DNA from: Pistricoccus aurantiacus
Lineage (GTDB): Bacteria > Pseudomonadota > Gammaproteobacteria > Pseudomonadales > Halomonadaceae
Assembly (NCBI RefSeq): GCF_042682565.1
Contig: NZ_JBHUIC010000004.1
Direction: 5' to 3' (one strand)
DNA: 64,000 bases
The notes under the pieces are model-generated. The model had not been told where the DNA came from and ran no database searches. It worked only from the letters and a program-made list of their open reading frames with translations. Position 1 is the first letter of the stretch, and every line of letters starts with the position of its first letter. This document shows, piece after piece, positions 48,497-57,875 of this stretch. The position numbers and the translations under genes are program-made.

Positions 48497-50470
48497 TTAC
48501 GCCCAGTGTTCCGAGGAGCGCTTGCGTAGGGAGTCACGATACTGTCGTGTCGACGTTGCCAACAGCTCTCCTGTTCCCCAGTCAAGCACTACGCCGTAGC
48601 GGCGAATCACGTCCAGCACGCCCAGCTCGCCATCACGGTACTGCCTGGCAACGTCTTCGGGGGCCATTTGCAGCCACTCGTGCCGATGTGCTCGGATCCA
48701 TTCCCGCGCCTTGGCCGTGCGCTCGTCATCGATCTCATAGTCGTCGATATCGGGATCATTCACCTTGATGACCACGCCATAGTCGCACTCCGCGCGCTCG
48801 ACCGATACATAGCCATCGATCACATCCTCCAGCACCGCCTGTGCGTCGCGTTCCAGCGGATCGCCGAAGCCACCGCCACCCGCCGAGGGGCGCGTAAAGG
48901 TATCACCGGAGCGTACCGTAACATTCGAGAAAGTGGCACCTAGGTACTTCTCGTCCGGCGTTCCCTTGTTGAGCCACACCCCGTGGGGCACGGAAGGCAG
49001 CCCGCCGCTTACCCCCCAGGTCACCGAACGGCTGCGGTCACAGCAGTAGCTCATCACCGTCTTGTCGACCTGGGTCAGCCTGCCGCCTTTCTCGACGCCA
49101 CAGCCGCCGCGAAAGCGGCCCGGGCCAGCTGAATCCATGCTGATCTCATGGTGCATCGTCAGCACGGGGTTCAACCGCTCTTGACCTTCTACCGGCTGAA
49201 CGGCGAGGCCGGTGCCGAATACCGGCGAGGTGGCCGACGAACCGTCCTTGGTCTGACGCCCTCCCCAGCCACCGGCCATCCAGTCATACCACATGAAGTA
49301 GTTGCTGCTGTCGGAGCGACCATCGTTGCCGCCGATCAGCAGGTATTCCAGGTTGAACGCACAGGCCATGGCGCGCTCCGGCATGATGCCGCTCCACAGC
49401 TCGAAGATCCCGTTCATGATCTTTTCGTAGGGGCCCGAGCAGAAGCCCGTCACCGCATGGGGCCACCCCGCGTTCACCACGCTGCCCTCTGCGCCGATAT
49501 TGGCCGTCACCGCGCGATAGAAGCCGGAGTTCAGCGGCACGTCGGGAAAGAAGGTCTTGGTGCCCGCGTAGATGGCGGAGTGCGTCGTGCCGTAACCGGA
49601 GTTGAGGAAGGTGGAGACGGCGGGTGCCGACCCGGAAAGGTCATAGTGGATGCCGTTGCCATCCAGCGTCAGTTTGATACGAATCGGCACCATTCCCTCG
49701 CCCAGGGCGGGGTCCGCGTCGAGATAGTCGATCGTTTCCCATTCCCCCTGGGGCATGCCCGCCAGGCTTTTGAGCACGACCCTCTCGACATAGTCCTGGG
49801 TCTCCTGCATGGCGGCGACGACGGTGGCCTTGGAATACTTCTCGACCAGGCGCAGGACCTCGCGCTCACACACCGCCGTGGCTTCTGCCTGGGCCTGCAG
49901 ATCCCCCATCGCCTGACCGGGGGCTCGGGTATTGGACACCAGCAGCTGGGCCACATCGTGCAGGAAAACGCCCCCGCGCCAGACGCGCACCGGCGTGATG
50001 CGAAGCCCCTCGCTGAAATGCGTGCTGGCGTTGACATCGAAGGAACCGGGCACGCTGCCGCCGATATCCGCCCAGTGCCCCTTGTTCTGCGCAAAGCCGA
50101 TGATCTCGCCTTCGCAAAAGATAGGACGGATAAAGCTGACGTCGTTAAGGTGCGTGCCGCCGCGATAGGGATCGTTGATCGCAAAGACATCACCAGGATG
50201 AATGTCGTCGCCAAACTCCTCCTGTACGGCCTTGCACTGAAAATGGAGGGTCCCCACGTGCACCGCGATGTCTCCGCTGCCCTGCATGACCGTATTGCCC
50301 TGGGCATCGCACAGCGCGGATGAGAAATCGCGCGAATAGATGACAAACGAGTAGCAGGTACGCAGGATCTGCTCGCTCATCAGATCGACGCTGGTGGCGA
50401 AGGCGTTCTTCAGGACTTCGAAGGTGACCGGATCGAGAACGCTGGCCTTGTCTTTGCTTGTCATGGTCAT
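48497..50470 (-). CDS. hyuB: Hydantoinase B/oxoprolinase family protein
   Basis: This 657-residue protein belongs to the hydantoinase B family, whose members with HyuA hydrolyse hydantoins, 5-oxoproline or act in ATP-dependent ketone carboxylation. Recognisable segments are DPVTFEVLKNAFATSVDLMS at the N-terminus, RDFSSALCDAQGNTVMQGSG, GDVFAINDPYRGGTHLNDVS and GYGTTHSAIYAGTKTFFPDVP. The ATG at 50470 overlaps the hyuA stop by four bases and has GGAG seven bases upstream. The true substrate cannot be read from sequence. Confidence 0.92.
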   Translation of the reverse strand: MTMTSKDKASVLDPVTFEVLKNAFATSVDLMSEQILRTCYSFVIYSRDFSSALCDAQGNTVMQGSGDIAVHVGTLHFQCKAVQEEFGDDIHPGDVFAINDPYRGGTHLNDVSFIRPIFCEGEIIGFAQNKGHWADIGGSVPGSFDVNASTHFSEGLRITPVRVWRGGVFLHDVAQLLVSNTRAPGQAMGDLQAQAEATAVCEREVLRLVEKYSKATVVAAMQETQDYVERVVLKSLAGMPQGEWETIDYLDADPALGEGMVPIRIKLTLDGNGIHYDLSGSAPAVSTFLNSGYGTTHSAIYAGTKTFFPDVPLNSGFYRAVTANIGAEGSVVNAGWPHAVTGFCSGPYEKIMNGIFELWSGIMPERAMACAFNLEYLLIGGNDGRSDSSNYFMWYDWMAGGWGGRQTKDGSSATSPVFGTGLAVQPVEGQERLNPVLTMHHEISMDSAGPGRFRGGCGVEKGGRLTQVDKTVMSYCCDRSRSVTWGVSGGLPSVPHGVWLNKGTPDEKYLGATFSNVTVRSGDTFTRPSAGGGGFGDPLERDAQAVLEDVIDGYVSVERAECDYGVVIKVNDPDIDDYEIDDERTAKAREWIRAHRHEWLQMAPEDVARQYRDGELGVLDVIRRYGVVLDWGTGELLATSTRQYRDSLRKRSSEHWA

Positions 50471-52512
50471 GCTTCCTCTCCGGCTTGAACCAGTTGAATA
50501 CGGATATTCTTCCATTCATCGATCGACGCTGCGGTATCCGGCGGCACCACGGTCGTGGAGTCCAGCTGATCGATGATGGCGGGGCCGGTGAGCTCGAAAC
50601 CTACCGGCAGGGTCTCCCGGTCATAAATCGGCGTCTTGTACCACCTGTCGTCAAAGAACACCTCGCGATGCGAGTGCGGTTCCGCCTGCGCATCGGGCAC
50701 CCGCTCGCTGCGCGCAAAGGTCGGCTTGGGCGTCTTGCCCACGGCGCGCAGGTGAAGCTGGTAGATCTCGACGGGCAGCGCGTTCTGGCGAAAGGAGAAC
50801 TGCCGCTCATGCTCCTGGTGGAAGCTTTCAATCGCTTCCTCAAGCGCCGTCTCGCCGCTGCCCATCGACACCTGCAGGGAACGCCACTGCCCCTGATAGC
50901 GCATCGAAATACCCCGCTGCAGCACCACATCCGCATTGGCGACGCCTTCATGATGCAGCCGATCCACCGCCTCCTCCTCAAGCGACCGGAACTGGCGGTT
51001 GAGGTCGTCCAGGTCAGCACTGCTGGCGACCACGGTGTACATCACCGAGAGGTCATGCTGAATATCCACCAGAAGGCAGCCCATCGCCGACGTCACTCCC
51101 GGGCTAGGCGGCACGATCACCACCGGAATGCCCAGCTCCCTGGCTACCCCGGCGCCATGCAGCGCGCCGGCCCCGCCAAAGGCGATCAGGGCGAAGTCAC
51201 GTGGATCCAGGCCGCGGCGGATCGATACCAGCCGCACCGCGTCGGCCATGTTGGCATTCGCCACCTTGAGAATCGCCTGAGCCGCCTCGGCCGTGCTCAG
51301 TGACAGGGGCTGGCCGATACGCTCATCGATGATCTGTGTCGCCCTGGCCCGATTCAGCTCGAGCGCCCCGCCGGCCAGGCTGGTGCCCAGGCGATTCAGC
51401 GCCAGGCTGGCATCGGTATTGGTCGGCTCCGTGCCGCCTCGATCGTAGCAGGCCGGCCCCGGATCGGCCCCGGCGGACTGCGGCCCGTTGCGCAGGGCGC
51501 CGGCAATGTCGATATGCGCCAGCGAGCCGCCGCCGGCGCCGACGGTCAGCACCTCGATGCTCGGGAACACGATGGGATGTCCGTACTCCACCCCCCACTG
51601 CCGGGTCACACGCAGCTCACCGCCGTTGATCAGCGAAATGTCGGTGGAGGTGCCACCCATATCCAGTCCGACGGCATTCCGATACCCGCACTGCGCAGCG
51701 ACATGCTTGGCGGCAATGGCGCCCGCCGCGATACCCGAGGCCGCCAGACGAACAGGAAAATGTTTCGCCATGGCGGGCGTCATCGAGCCGCCGCCGGAGT
51801 GCAACAGAAGCAGATCGTTGACGTAGCCTCCTGCGGTCAACTCATCGTCGAGCTGCTTGACGTAGTCCGACACCAAGGGCCCCAGCACCGTATTCGCCAC
51901 AGCGGTATTGAAACGGTCGTGTTCGAATATTTCGGGCAAAATTTCCGACGATGTCGAGACACTGGCCTCGGGAATCTCCTCCTCGAGGATCTCCCGCATG
52001 CGCAGTTCGTTGCACACGTTGGCATAGGAGTTGATAAAGCACACCGCTATCGTCGTGGCGCCACGGCGCTTGAGCTTGCGGGCCAGGGTGCGGGCCTCCT
52101 GTTCATCCAGCGGCGTCACCATCTGTCCAGCGTAGTCGACGCGTTCGGTCACCTCGAAGCGGTCGCGCCGGCGAATGTAGGGGCCACTGACGTCCTGGTA
52201 GGCATCCCAGAGGTTATCTTTTGTTCCATCACGGATTTCGATCACATCGCGAAACCCCCTGGTGGTGACCAGGGCCGCCTTGGGGAACCGGCGAGTGATC
52301 AGCGCATTGGTGGCAACGGTCGTGCCGTGAAAAAACAATTCGACATTTGCTAGATCAATCCCTCCACGCTTGACGCCATCCAGCACGGCTTGCATTGGAT
52401 TATTTGGGGTTGAAGGCACTTTGGTGACATGAAAATTCTGGGTAGATGAGTTGTAAATACAAACATCTGTAAAGGTTCCGCCAGCATCAACGGCGACTCG
52501 AAGATCGGGCAT
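50467..52512 (-). CDS. hyuA: Hydantoinase A/oxoprolinase family protein
   Basis: This 681-residue ATP-dependent subunit has the actin-like nucleotide-binding start DLRVAVDAGGTFTDVCIYN, the hydantoinase/oxoprolinase N-terminal region FFHGTTVATNALITRR, a second phosphate-binding segment GLDMGGTSTDISLING and the C-terminal VSIRRGLDPRDFALIAFGGAGALHG. It pairs with HyuB downstream. I chose the ATG at 52512, with GAGG seven bases upstream, over 52518. No transporter, racemase or carbamoylase gene is adjacent, so the pathway is undefined. Confidence 0.93.
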   Translation of the reverse strand: MPDLRVAVDAGGTFTDVCIYNSSTQNFHVTKVPSTPNNPMQAVLDGVKRGGIDLANVELFFHGTTVATNALITRRFPKAALVTTRGFRDVIEIRDGTKDNLWDAYQDVSGPYIRRRDRFEVTERVDYAGQMVTPLDEQEARTLARKLKRRGATTIAVCFINSYANVCNELRMREILEEEIPEASVSTSSEILPEIFEHDRFNTAVANTVLGPLVSDYVKQLDDELTAGGYVNDLLLLHSGGGSMTPAMAKHFPVRLAASGIAAGAIAAKHVAAQCGYRNAVGLDMGGTSTDISLINGGELRVTRQWGVEYGHPIVFPSIEVLTVGAGGGSLAHIDIAGALRNGPQSAGADPGPACYDRGGTEPTNTDASLALNRLGTSLAGGALELNRARATQIIDERIGQPLSLSTAEAAQAILKVANANMADAVRLVSIRRGLDPRDFALIAFGGAGALHGAGVARELGIPVVIVPPSPGVTSAMGCLLVDIQHDLSVMYTVVASSADLDDLNRQFRSLEEEAVDRLHHEGVANADVVLQRGISMRYQGQWRSLQVSMGSGETALEEAIESFHQEHERQFSFRQNALPVEIYQLHLRAVGKTPKPTFARSERVPDAQAEPHSHREVFFDDRWYKTPIYDRETLPVGFELTGPAIIDQLDSTTVVPPDTAASIDEWKNIRIQLVQAGEEA

Positions 52513-53085
52513 AATCATTCCTCAATATTGTTTTTACTACGGTAATACCCATTCTCGGCTTGTTATTGTTCCGCTTTCACATAGAAAATCCCGCTCAAAA
52601 TCACAAGAGAAATGCGTTCTCGCGATGAATTTCATCATTCTTTACTGTTTTTACCAGCCTGATAAAAATCGCCGGTACCTATACAAGGTAAGCAGTGCGC
52701 GCGGAAGGTGCTTGTAATAGGGTGCACTATCGATTTGCATTACGCGCACCGGACACATCAGCTACCGAACTTATCAACTCATCATGGCATTGGCGCGGTT
52801 ACTTCAGACTACTGGCAAGGAGCACGGTAAAACCAGCGTCCTCCACAGCCGCCGAAAGACAACTTTCGTTGGCAGCTGACGTGGTCTCCCACCCGGGCAT
52901 GGCTGAGGAAGCACCGAGAACTCTAGGCTGAGGCGAAGGAAGGATCGAATCCGCAGGCTTTTTTGGCTATCGTTGAGCCTGATGATAAGCATAAAAGCAA
53001 ACGACCGTTTCAACATGACGAGTACGAGTGGCTCTCGACACGGCAAACATCGCCTTGATGAGCCAACCGACCGAGGAGATTGCAG
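52513..53085. other. 573-bp intergenic region between hyuA and ETF-QO, no gene recognised
   Basis: The left half (52513-52690) is AT rich and probably holds the hyuA promoter. The right half contains short open frames on both strands, but none has a ribosome binding site, codon bias or recognisable domain. A frame near 52950-53066 (plus strand) reads like the end of a degraded coding sequence. The region may be a junction left by insertion of the hyu island. The ETF-QO promoter and the ribosome binding site GAGGAG (53073-53078) lie at its right end. Confidence 0.5.
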
Positions 53086-54753
53086 ATGGAAGAAGTCGAA
53101 CGCGAATCCATGGAGTTTGATGTCGTCATCGTGGGTGCCGGACCGGCGGGGCTGACGGCGGCCTGCCGGCTGATGCAGCAGGCCAACGAAAAAGAGCGCG
53201 AACTTTCAGTATGCGTGGTGGAAAAGGGCTCGGAAGTCGGCGCGCATATTCTCTCCGGCGCGGTATTTGAAGCGCGTGCCCTGACGGAGCTGTTTCCGGA
53301 TTGGAAGGAGCGCGGCGCGCCCTTGAATACCCCGGCGACCCGGGACGAGGTCTATCTGCTCAAGGACGCCGAGAAGGCGCAGAAGCTGCCGGACGCCCTG
53401 GTACCCAAGACCATGCACAACGTCGGCAAGGGGTTCGATAACTACGTGATCAGCGCCGGCAATCTGACCCGTTGGCTGGGAGAGCAGGCAGAGGAACTGG
53501 GCGTGGAGATATTCCCCGGTTTCGCCGCTCAAGACGTACTGTATGACGACAATGGCGCGGTGGCGGGCATCGTGACCGGCGATATGGGGATAGATGCCAA
53601 GGGACAGCCCAAGGACGGCTACATGCCGGGTATGGAACTGCGGGCCAAGTACACCCTGTTTGCCGAAGGCAGCCGCGGGCATCTGGGCAAGCGCCTGATC
53701 ACCAAGTTCAAGCTGAACGAGGGATGTGACCCCCAGCATTACGGCATCGGCATCAAGGAGCTCTGGGACATTCCCGAGGACCAGTACGAGCCTGGGTTGG
53801 TATTGCACGGTTCCGGTTGGCCCCTGGACAAGAACACCCACGGCGGCTGGTTTCTCTATCATGGCGAGGACCAGCAGGTGATGGTCGGCCTGATCATGGA
53901 TCTCTCCTATCAGAACCCTTATCTCTCTCCGTTCGATGAATTTCAGCGCATGAAACATCATCCGGTGATCAAGCGGCACCTGGAAGGCGGCAAGCGCGTG
54001 GCCTACGGGGCGCGGGCCCTTACCAAGGGCGGCTTCAACTGTCTGCCGAAGATGACTTTTCCAGGTGGGCTGTTGATCGGCTGTGACGCGGGCACCCTGA
54101 ATTTTTCCAAGATCAAGGGCTTGCACACGGCGATGAAATCCGGGCTGCTGGCGGCGGAAAGTGTTTTCGATGCTCTGCAGAAAGGCGATGAGGGCGGTAG
54201 CGAACTCAGCGACTTTACCCAGCGCTGGGAAGCCAGCTGGGCCTACCAGGAGCTCAAGGAAAGCGCCAGCTTCGGCCCGGCGATTCACAAGTACGGCACC
54301 TTCATGGGTGGCGCCTACAACTTCCTCGACCAGTTGATTGGCGGCAAGCTGCCGAAGCTTCACGACACCACCGCGGATTACGCCAAACTGGAAGAGGCAT
54401 CAAAGCACGAGAAGATCGACTATCCCAAGCCGGACGGCAAACTCTCCTTCGACAAGACGTCCTCGGTGTATCTGTCCAATACCAATCACGAGGAAGATCA
54501 GCCCTGCCATCTGAAACTTACGGATCCGGAAATTCCGATTCGCGACAACCTGCCGAAGTATGACGAGCCGGCAACCCGATATTGCCCGGTAGGGGTCTAT
54601 GAAGTGGTGGAAGGCGACGACGGCAAGCCGCAGTTCCAGATCAATTTCCAGAACTGCGTTCATTGCAAGACCTGCGATATCAAGGATCCGGCGCAGAATA
54701 TTACCTGGGTACCGCCGGAAGGGGGTGGCGGGCCCAACTACCCTAATATGTGA
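53086..54753 (+). CDS. Electron transfer flavoprotein-ubiquinone oxidoreductase
   Basis: This 555-residue iron-sulfur flavoprotein passes electrons from ETF to ubiquinone at the membrane. The FAD motif is DVVIVGAGPAGLTAACRLM. The C-terminal [4Fe-4S] ferredoxin-like cysteines are in ARYCPVGVYEV-type (CPVGVYEV) and NCVHCKTCDIKDPAQNI, and the protein ends VPPEGGGGPNYPNM, a family hallmark. The ATG at 53086 has GAGGAG seven bases upstream. In many relatives this gene stands directly divergent from etfBA. Here the hyu island lies between them. Confidence 0.95.
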   Translation: MEEVERESMEFDVVIVGAGPAGLTAACRLMQQANEKERELSVCVVEKGSEVGAHILSGAVFEARALTELFPDWKERGAPLNTPATRDEVYLLKDAEKAQKLPDALVPKTMHNVGKGFDNYVISAGNLTRWLGEQAEELGVEIFPGFAAQDVLYDDNGAVAGIVTGDMGIDAKGQPKDGYMPGMELRAKYTLFAEGSRGHLGKRLITKFKLNEGCDPQHYGIGIKELWDIPEDQYEPGLVLHGSGWPLDKNTHGGWFLYHGEDQQVMVGLIMDLSYQNPYLSPFDEFQRMKHHPVIKRHLEGGKRVAYGARALTKGGFNCLPKMTFPGGLLIGCDAGTLNFSKIKGLHTAMKSGLLAAESVFDALQKGDEGGSELSDFTQRWEASWAYQELKESASFGPAIHKYGTFMGGAYNFLDQLIGGKLPKLHDTTADYAKLEEASKHEKIDYPKPDGKLSFDKTSSVYLSNTNHEEDQPCHLKLTDPEIPIRDNLPKYDEPATRYCPVGVYEVVEGDDGKPQFQINFQNCVHCKTCDIKDPAQNITWVPPEGGGGPNYPNM

Positions 54754-54772
54754 GTTATCAGAATATGTAACG

Positions 54773-55615
54773 TCAATCGCCGGTAGCGATTCCCCGCTCG
54801 GGTCGTTGGCTCCACTCGCTCCAGGAGCCGACATAGAGTTTCGGCAGGGGCTTGCCGGCAACGGCGCAGGCCAGGATGGTATGGCAGGCAGCAACGCCGG
54901 AGCCGCAATACACGATGCTGTCCTGGCCTATCCCCGACCCTTGATGCAGATTCGACAACTCATCCGCCAAAACCCCCGGTGACTTGAAACGGCCGTCCTG
55001 GCGCAGATTCTCGCCGCCGGGACGATTCAAGGCGCCGGGGATATGCCCGGCCTTCGGGTCCATGGGCTCCCGATCGCCGCGAAATCGCTCCGAGCCCCTG
55101 ACATCGAGCTTCAACGCGGAGGAACTTGCCACCTGATCCGCATCCACCCAGGCGCCGGGGTCGAATTCCGGCTGCCAGTCGCTGGACTTTACCGGGATGG
55201 CCTGGTCGTTCAGGGCAAAGCCTTCCTCCCGCCAGGCGTCGAGTCCGCCATCCAGCACGCTAACCCGGGGATGATTCGCCCAGCAGGCCAGCATCCACCA
55301 GGCCCTTGCTGCAGCAAGCTGACCGCCGCAATCGTCATACACCACCACCGGCGTTTGCTCATCCACGCCAAGGCGCTGCAGCGTGGTGGTGAAATGCTTC
55401 GGTGAAGGCAGCGGATGGCGACCTCTCTCACCCGGCGTCGACGCCATGTCTCGATCCAGGTCGAGATGCCGACTTCCCGGGATACGCCCCTCTTGCCATA
55501 GCCGCCGGCCGGCTTCCCGGTCGTTCAGGCGCGTGCGGCAGTCCAGAATCGTTACCGCCTGCCCTTCCTCGAACCAGCGATTCAATTCACCCGGTTCAAT
55601 CAATACGTCGCTCAT
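54773..55615 (-). CDS. sseA: Sulfurtransferase (3-mercaptopyruvate/thiosulfate type)
   Basis: This is a 280-residue tandem rhodanese. The N-terminal inactive domain begins LNRWFEEGQAVTILDCRT. The C-terminal domain carries the active-site loop YCGSGVAACHTILA, whose CGSGVxA pattern is that of 3-mercaptopyruvate sulfurtransferases (SseA), as distinct from CRKGVTA in thiosulfate enzymes. It converges with ETF-QO, leaving 19 bases between the stop codons. It could supply persulfide sulfur or detoxify cyanide. Confidence 0.9.
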   Translation of the reverse strand: MSDVLIEPGELNRWFEEGQAVTILDCRTRLNDREAGRRLWQEGRIPGSRHLDLDRDMASTPGERGRHPLPSPKHFTTTLQRLGVDEQTPVVVYDDCGGQLAAARAWWMLACWANHPRVSVLDGGLDAWREEGFALNDQAIPVKSSDWQPEFDPGAWVDADQVASSSALKLDVRGSERFRGDREPMDPKAGHIPGALNRPGGENLRQDGRFKSPGVLADELSNLHQGSGIGQDSIVYCGSGVAACHTILACAVAGKPLPKLYVGSWSEWSQRPERGIATGD

Positions 55616-55637
55616 CGGTTTTCTCCTTGCAAGACTT

Positions 55638-57875
55638 TTACATGGCTTCCATGGGGGCGTATTTCGCGACTAGCCGCCGGCGTCCGGCGCGCTGGAAACG
55701 CACCTCGAGAACCGGGTTATCCGGGTCGCCTTCAATGCCCTGGATTTCACCTTCTCCGAATACCGCATGACGAATCCGCTGGCCGATATCAAAAGTGGTG
55801 GGCGACGACACGAAATAGCCTGCCCTAGAATGCTCGACTCGATCCAGGGGTTTGATCTTCAACCCCGGCGACGCCTGAATCGCTGTCAGATAGCGCTCGA
55901 CCAGCTCCGGCTCCCGGGTCTCCAGCACGGTTTCCGATTCAGCGTCCTGGGCCGCCACTGGCCGAGACGGCAATCGCAGCAGGTCGGCAACCCGCTGACA
56001 ATCCTCCCAGGCGACTTCGTTCAGGAAGCGACTGGGTCGGTGCTCGCCGTTGTCGTGAATCACCACCAGTCGCTCTCTGGCCCGGGTGATGGCAACGTAG
56101 AACAGACGCCGCTCCTCCTCCAGGCGCATTCGATTCAAAGGATTGTCGCGGCTATAGTGCGGAAAATCCTCCTCGTTGACGCCCCACAGCATGACCAGCG
56201 GCCATTCCAGCCCCTTGGCACCGTGTACCGTCGTGATCAGGAGCCCCTCCCGATGATTTTCCATGGGGCGCCGCAGCAGATCGATGAAACTCGAAAGATC
56301 GCCGGTCTGCTCCTTGGCCTGCTCGATCAGCACGTCCAGCAGGCGCACGTCCTCCTCGCCCTTTTCGCGTCTGGCGGCGGCGCGCTTGAGCACTTTTTCC
56401 GCATCGAGCCGCTCGACCACGTGGCTCAGCAGCTTGGCCGCGGGCCAGTGGACAAGCCGAGGAAGCTCGCACAATAAGGCCCAGCGTTTCTTGAGGTTAC
56501 GCCGCTGCCGAGGCGCCAGACTCTCCAACAGACTATCGCCGTTTTCCGGACATTGCTGGAGACTTGCCAGACGCTGCGCCAGCAGGGCAAGGCGCTCCCG
56601 AGCCACGAAAGGCGTCGGCTGAGACAGCAGCAGCAGTAGATGGTCGGGATCCCGCAGCAGGCTTGGATCGCGCACCAGCATCAGATAGCCGGCGAGGGCC
56701 TGAACCAGCGGCAGGCGGAAAACGAAGCGGTCCTCCCGGGACAGACGATAGGGAATGCCCTCGCGCATCAGGATCAGCTGCAGCGCCACGGAAAGCCCCC
56801 AGCTACGCACCAGAACGCAGCCGTCCCCCAGGGCGCGGCCCTGCTTGCGCCAGTCCGCCAAGGTCTCGAGCAGTGAGACGCCGCCCTCCCCGAGCCGCAG
56901 TTCGGTGCTGGGATTGCCCGGCCGGGCCAGACATAGCTGATCCGGTCGCCCGCGATTGGCGGCGATCGCCTGATTGGCCGCCAGGGCCAGGGCGTGGCCG
57001 TGACGAAAGGTCATCGACAAGGGATAGTCTTGAGCTTCGCCGAACAGGGCAGTAAAGCCCTCCAGCATTGCCTGAGGATGCGCGCCTCGCCACTCGTAGA
57101 TGCATTGATTGGCGTCCCCCACCGCCATCACCGCCGCCTGGGAGCCCGCCAACACCTTGAGCAGCCGCTGCTGCGCCGTGTTGCTATCCTGGTATTCGTC
57201 GACGATCACATGATCGAGAAAGCCTTGCACGCGGCTACGCCACTCGGCGTTGGCTTCCAGCACCCGCAGCGGGCGATAGAGAAGATCCGCGTAGGTCATC
57301 AGCCCTTGATCATTCAGCAGCGTTTCCAGCGTCTTGAAAGCCTCGACAAAATATTCGGTATCCGCACCGAAGTCCGTATTGGCCAACAGGGTGCGCGGCG
57401 GCAGCATTTCCGCCTTCACCAGTTCGCAAAACTGACCGCAGGCCTCGAGGCGTTCCGGCTCCAGGGCAGCTTCCAGACGCGCGGAATCGGCGCTCAACAC
57501 CTGCTGTATGGCTTGGCGCAGCAATCGCTCTCGCTGCCAGTCCGCGCTGAGAAGCTGTCGCGGCGTCAGCGCGCCCCAGCGGGTCAGGCTTTGGGTCAGG
57601 CGATGGCCCAGGGAGTGAAAGGTACGCACGTCCGGCAGCGCCATGCCGGGAGGAGCCAGGCGTGTCAGCTTGGCGGTGAAGTCATCCTTCGCCGCCCGGT
57701 TGAACATCAGCACCAGCATGCGCCGAGGCGGGACGCCCTCCGCCAGCAGATGCAGCACCCGGGCAACCAGCGTCGTGGTCTTGCCAGCCCCGGCCACCGC
57801 CGCCACCCGCGCATGCCCGCTGCCATGGACCACTACCGCTCGCTGTTGGGCGGTCAGATGAGCGGTCGGCTTCAC
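55638..57875 (-). CDS. UvrD/Rep-family ATP-dependent helicase
   Basis: This 745-residue superfamily 1A helicase has Walker A AGAGKTTTLVARVLHLL near the N-terminus, Q-motif HLTAQQRAVV, motif II region VDEYQDSNTAQQ, motif V/VI stretches TTVHGAKGLEWPLVMLWG and FYVAITRARERLVV, and a UvrD/PcrA-like C-terminal Tudor segment (IGQRIRHAVFGEGEIQGIEG). It is not the usual UvrD, which is nearer 720 aa with a different N-terminus, and probably a paralogue. The GTG at 57875 overlaps the DUF1285 stop (GTGA). The frame upstream to 58199 runs through DUF1285 in another frame and is rejected. Confidence 0.92.
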   Translation of the reverse strand: MKPTAHLTAQQRAVVVHGSGHARVAAVAGAGKTTTLVARVLHLLAEGVPPRRMLVLMFNRAAKDDFTAKLTRLAPPGMALPDVRTFHSLGHRLTQSLTRWGALTPRQLLSADWQRERLLRQAIQQVLSADSARLEAALEPERLEACGQFCELVKAEMLPPRTLLANTDFGADTEYFVEAFKTLETLLNDQGLMTYADLLYRPLRVLEANAEWRSRVQGFLDHVIVDEYQDSNTAQQRLLKVLAGSQAAVMAVGDANQCIYEWRGAHPQAMLEGFTALFGEAQDYPLSMTFRHGHALALAANQAIAANRGRPDQLCLARPGNPSTELRLGEGGVSLLETLADWRKQGRALGDGCVLVRSWGLSVALQLILMREGIPYRLSREDRFVFRLPLVQALAGYLMLVRDPSLLRDPDHLLLLLSQPTPFVARERLALLAQRLASLQQCPENGDSLLESLAPRQRRNLKKRWALLCELPRLVHWPAAKLLSHVVERLDAEKVLKRAAARREKGEEDVRLLDVLIEQAKEQTGDLSSFIDLLRRPMENHREGLLITTVHGAKGLEWPLVMLWGVNEEDFPHYSRDNPLNRMRLEEERRLFYVAITRARERLVVIHDNGEHRPSRFLNEVAWEDCQRVADLLRLPSRPVAAQDAESETVLETREPELVERYLTAIQASPGLKIKPLDRVEHSRAGYFVSSPTTFDIGQRIRHAVFGEGEIQGIEGDPDNPVLEVRFQRAGRRRLVAKYAPMEAM

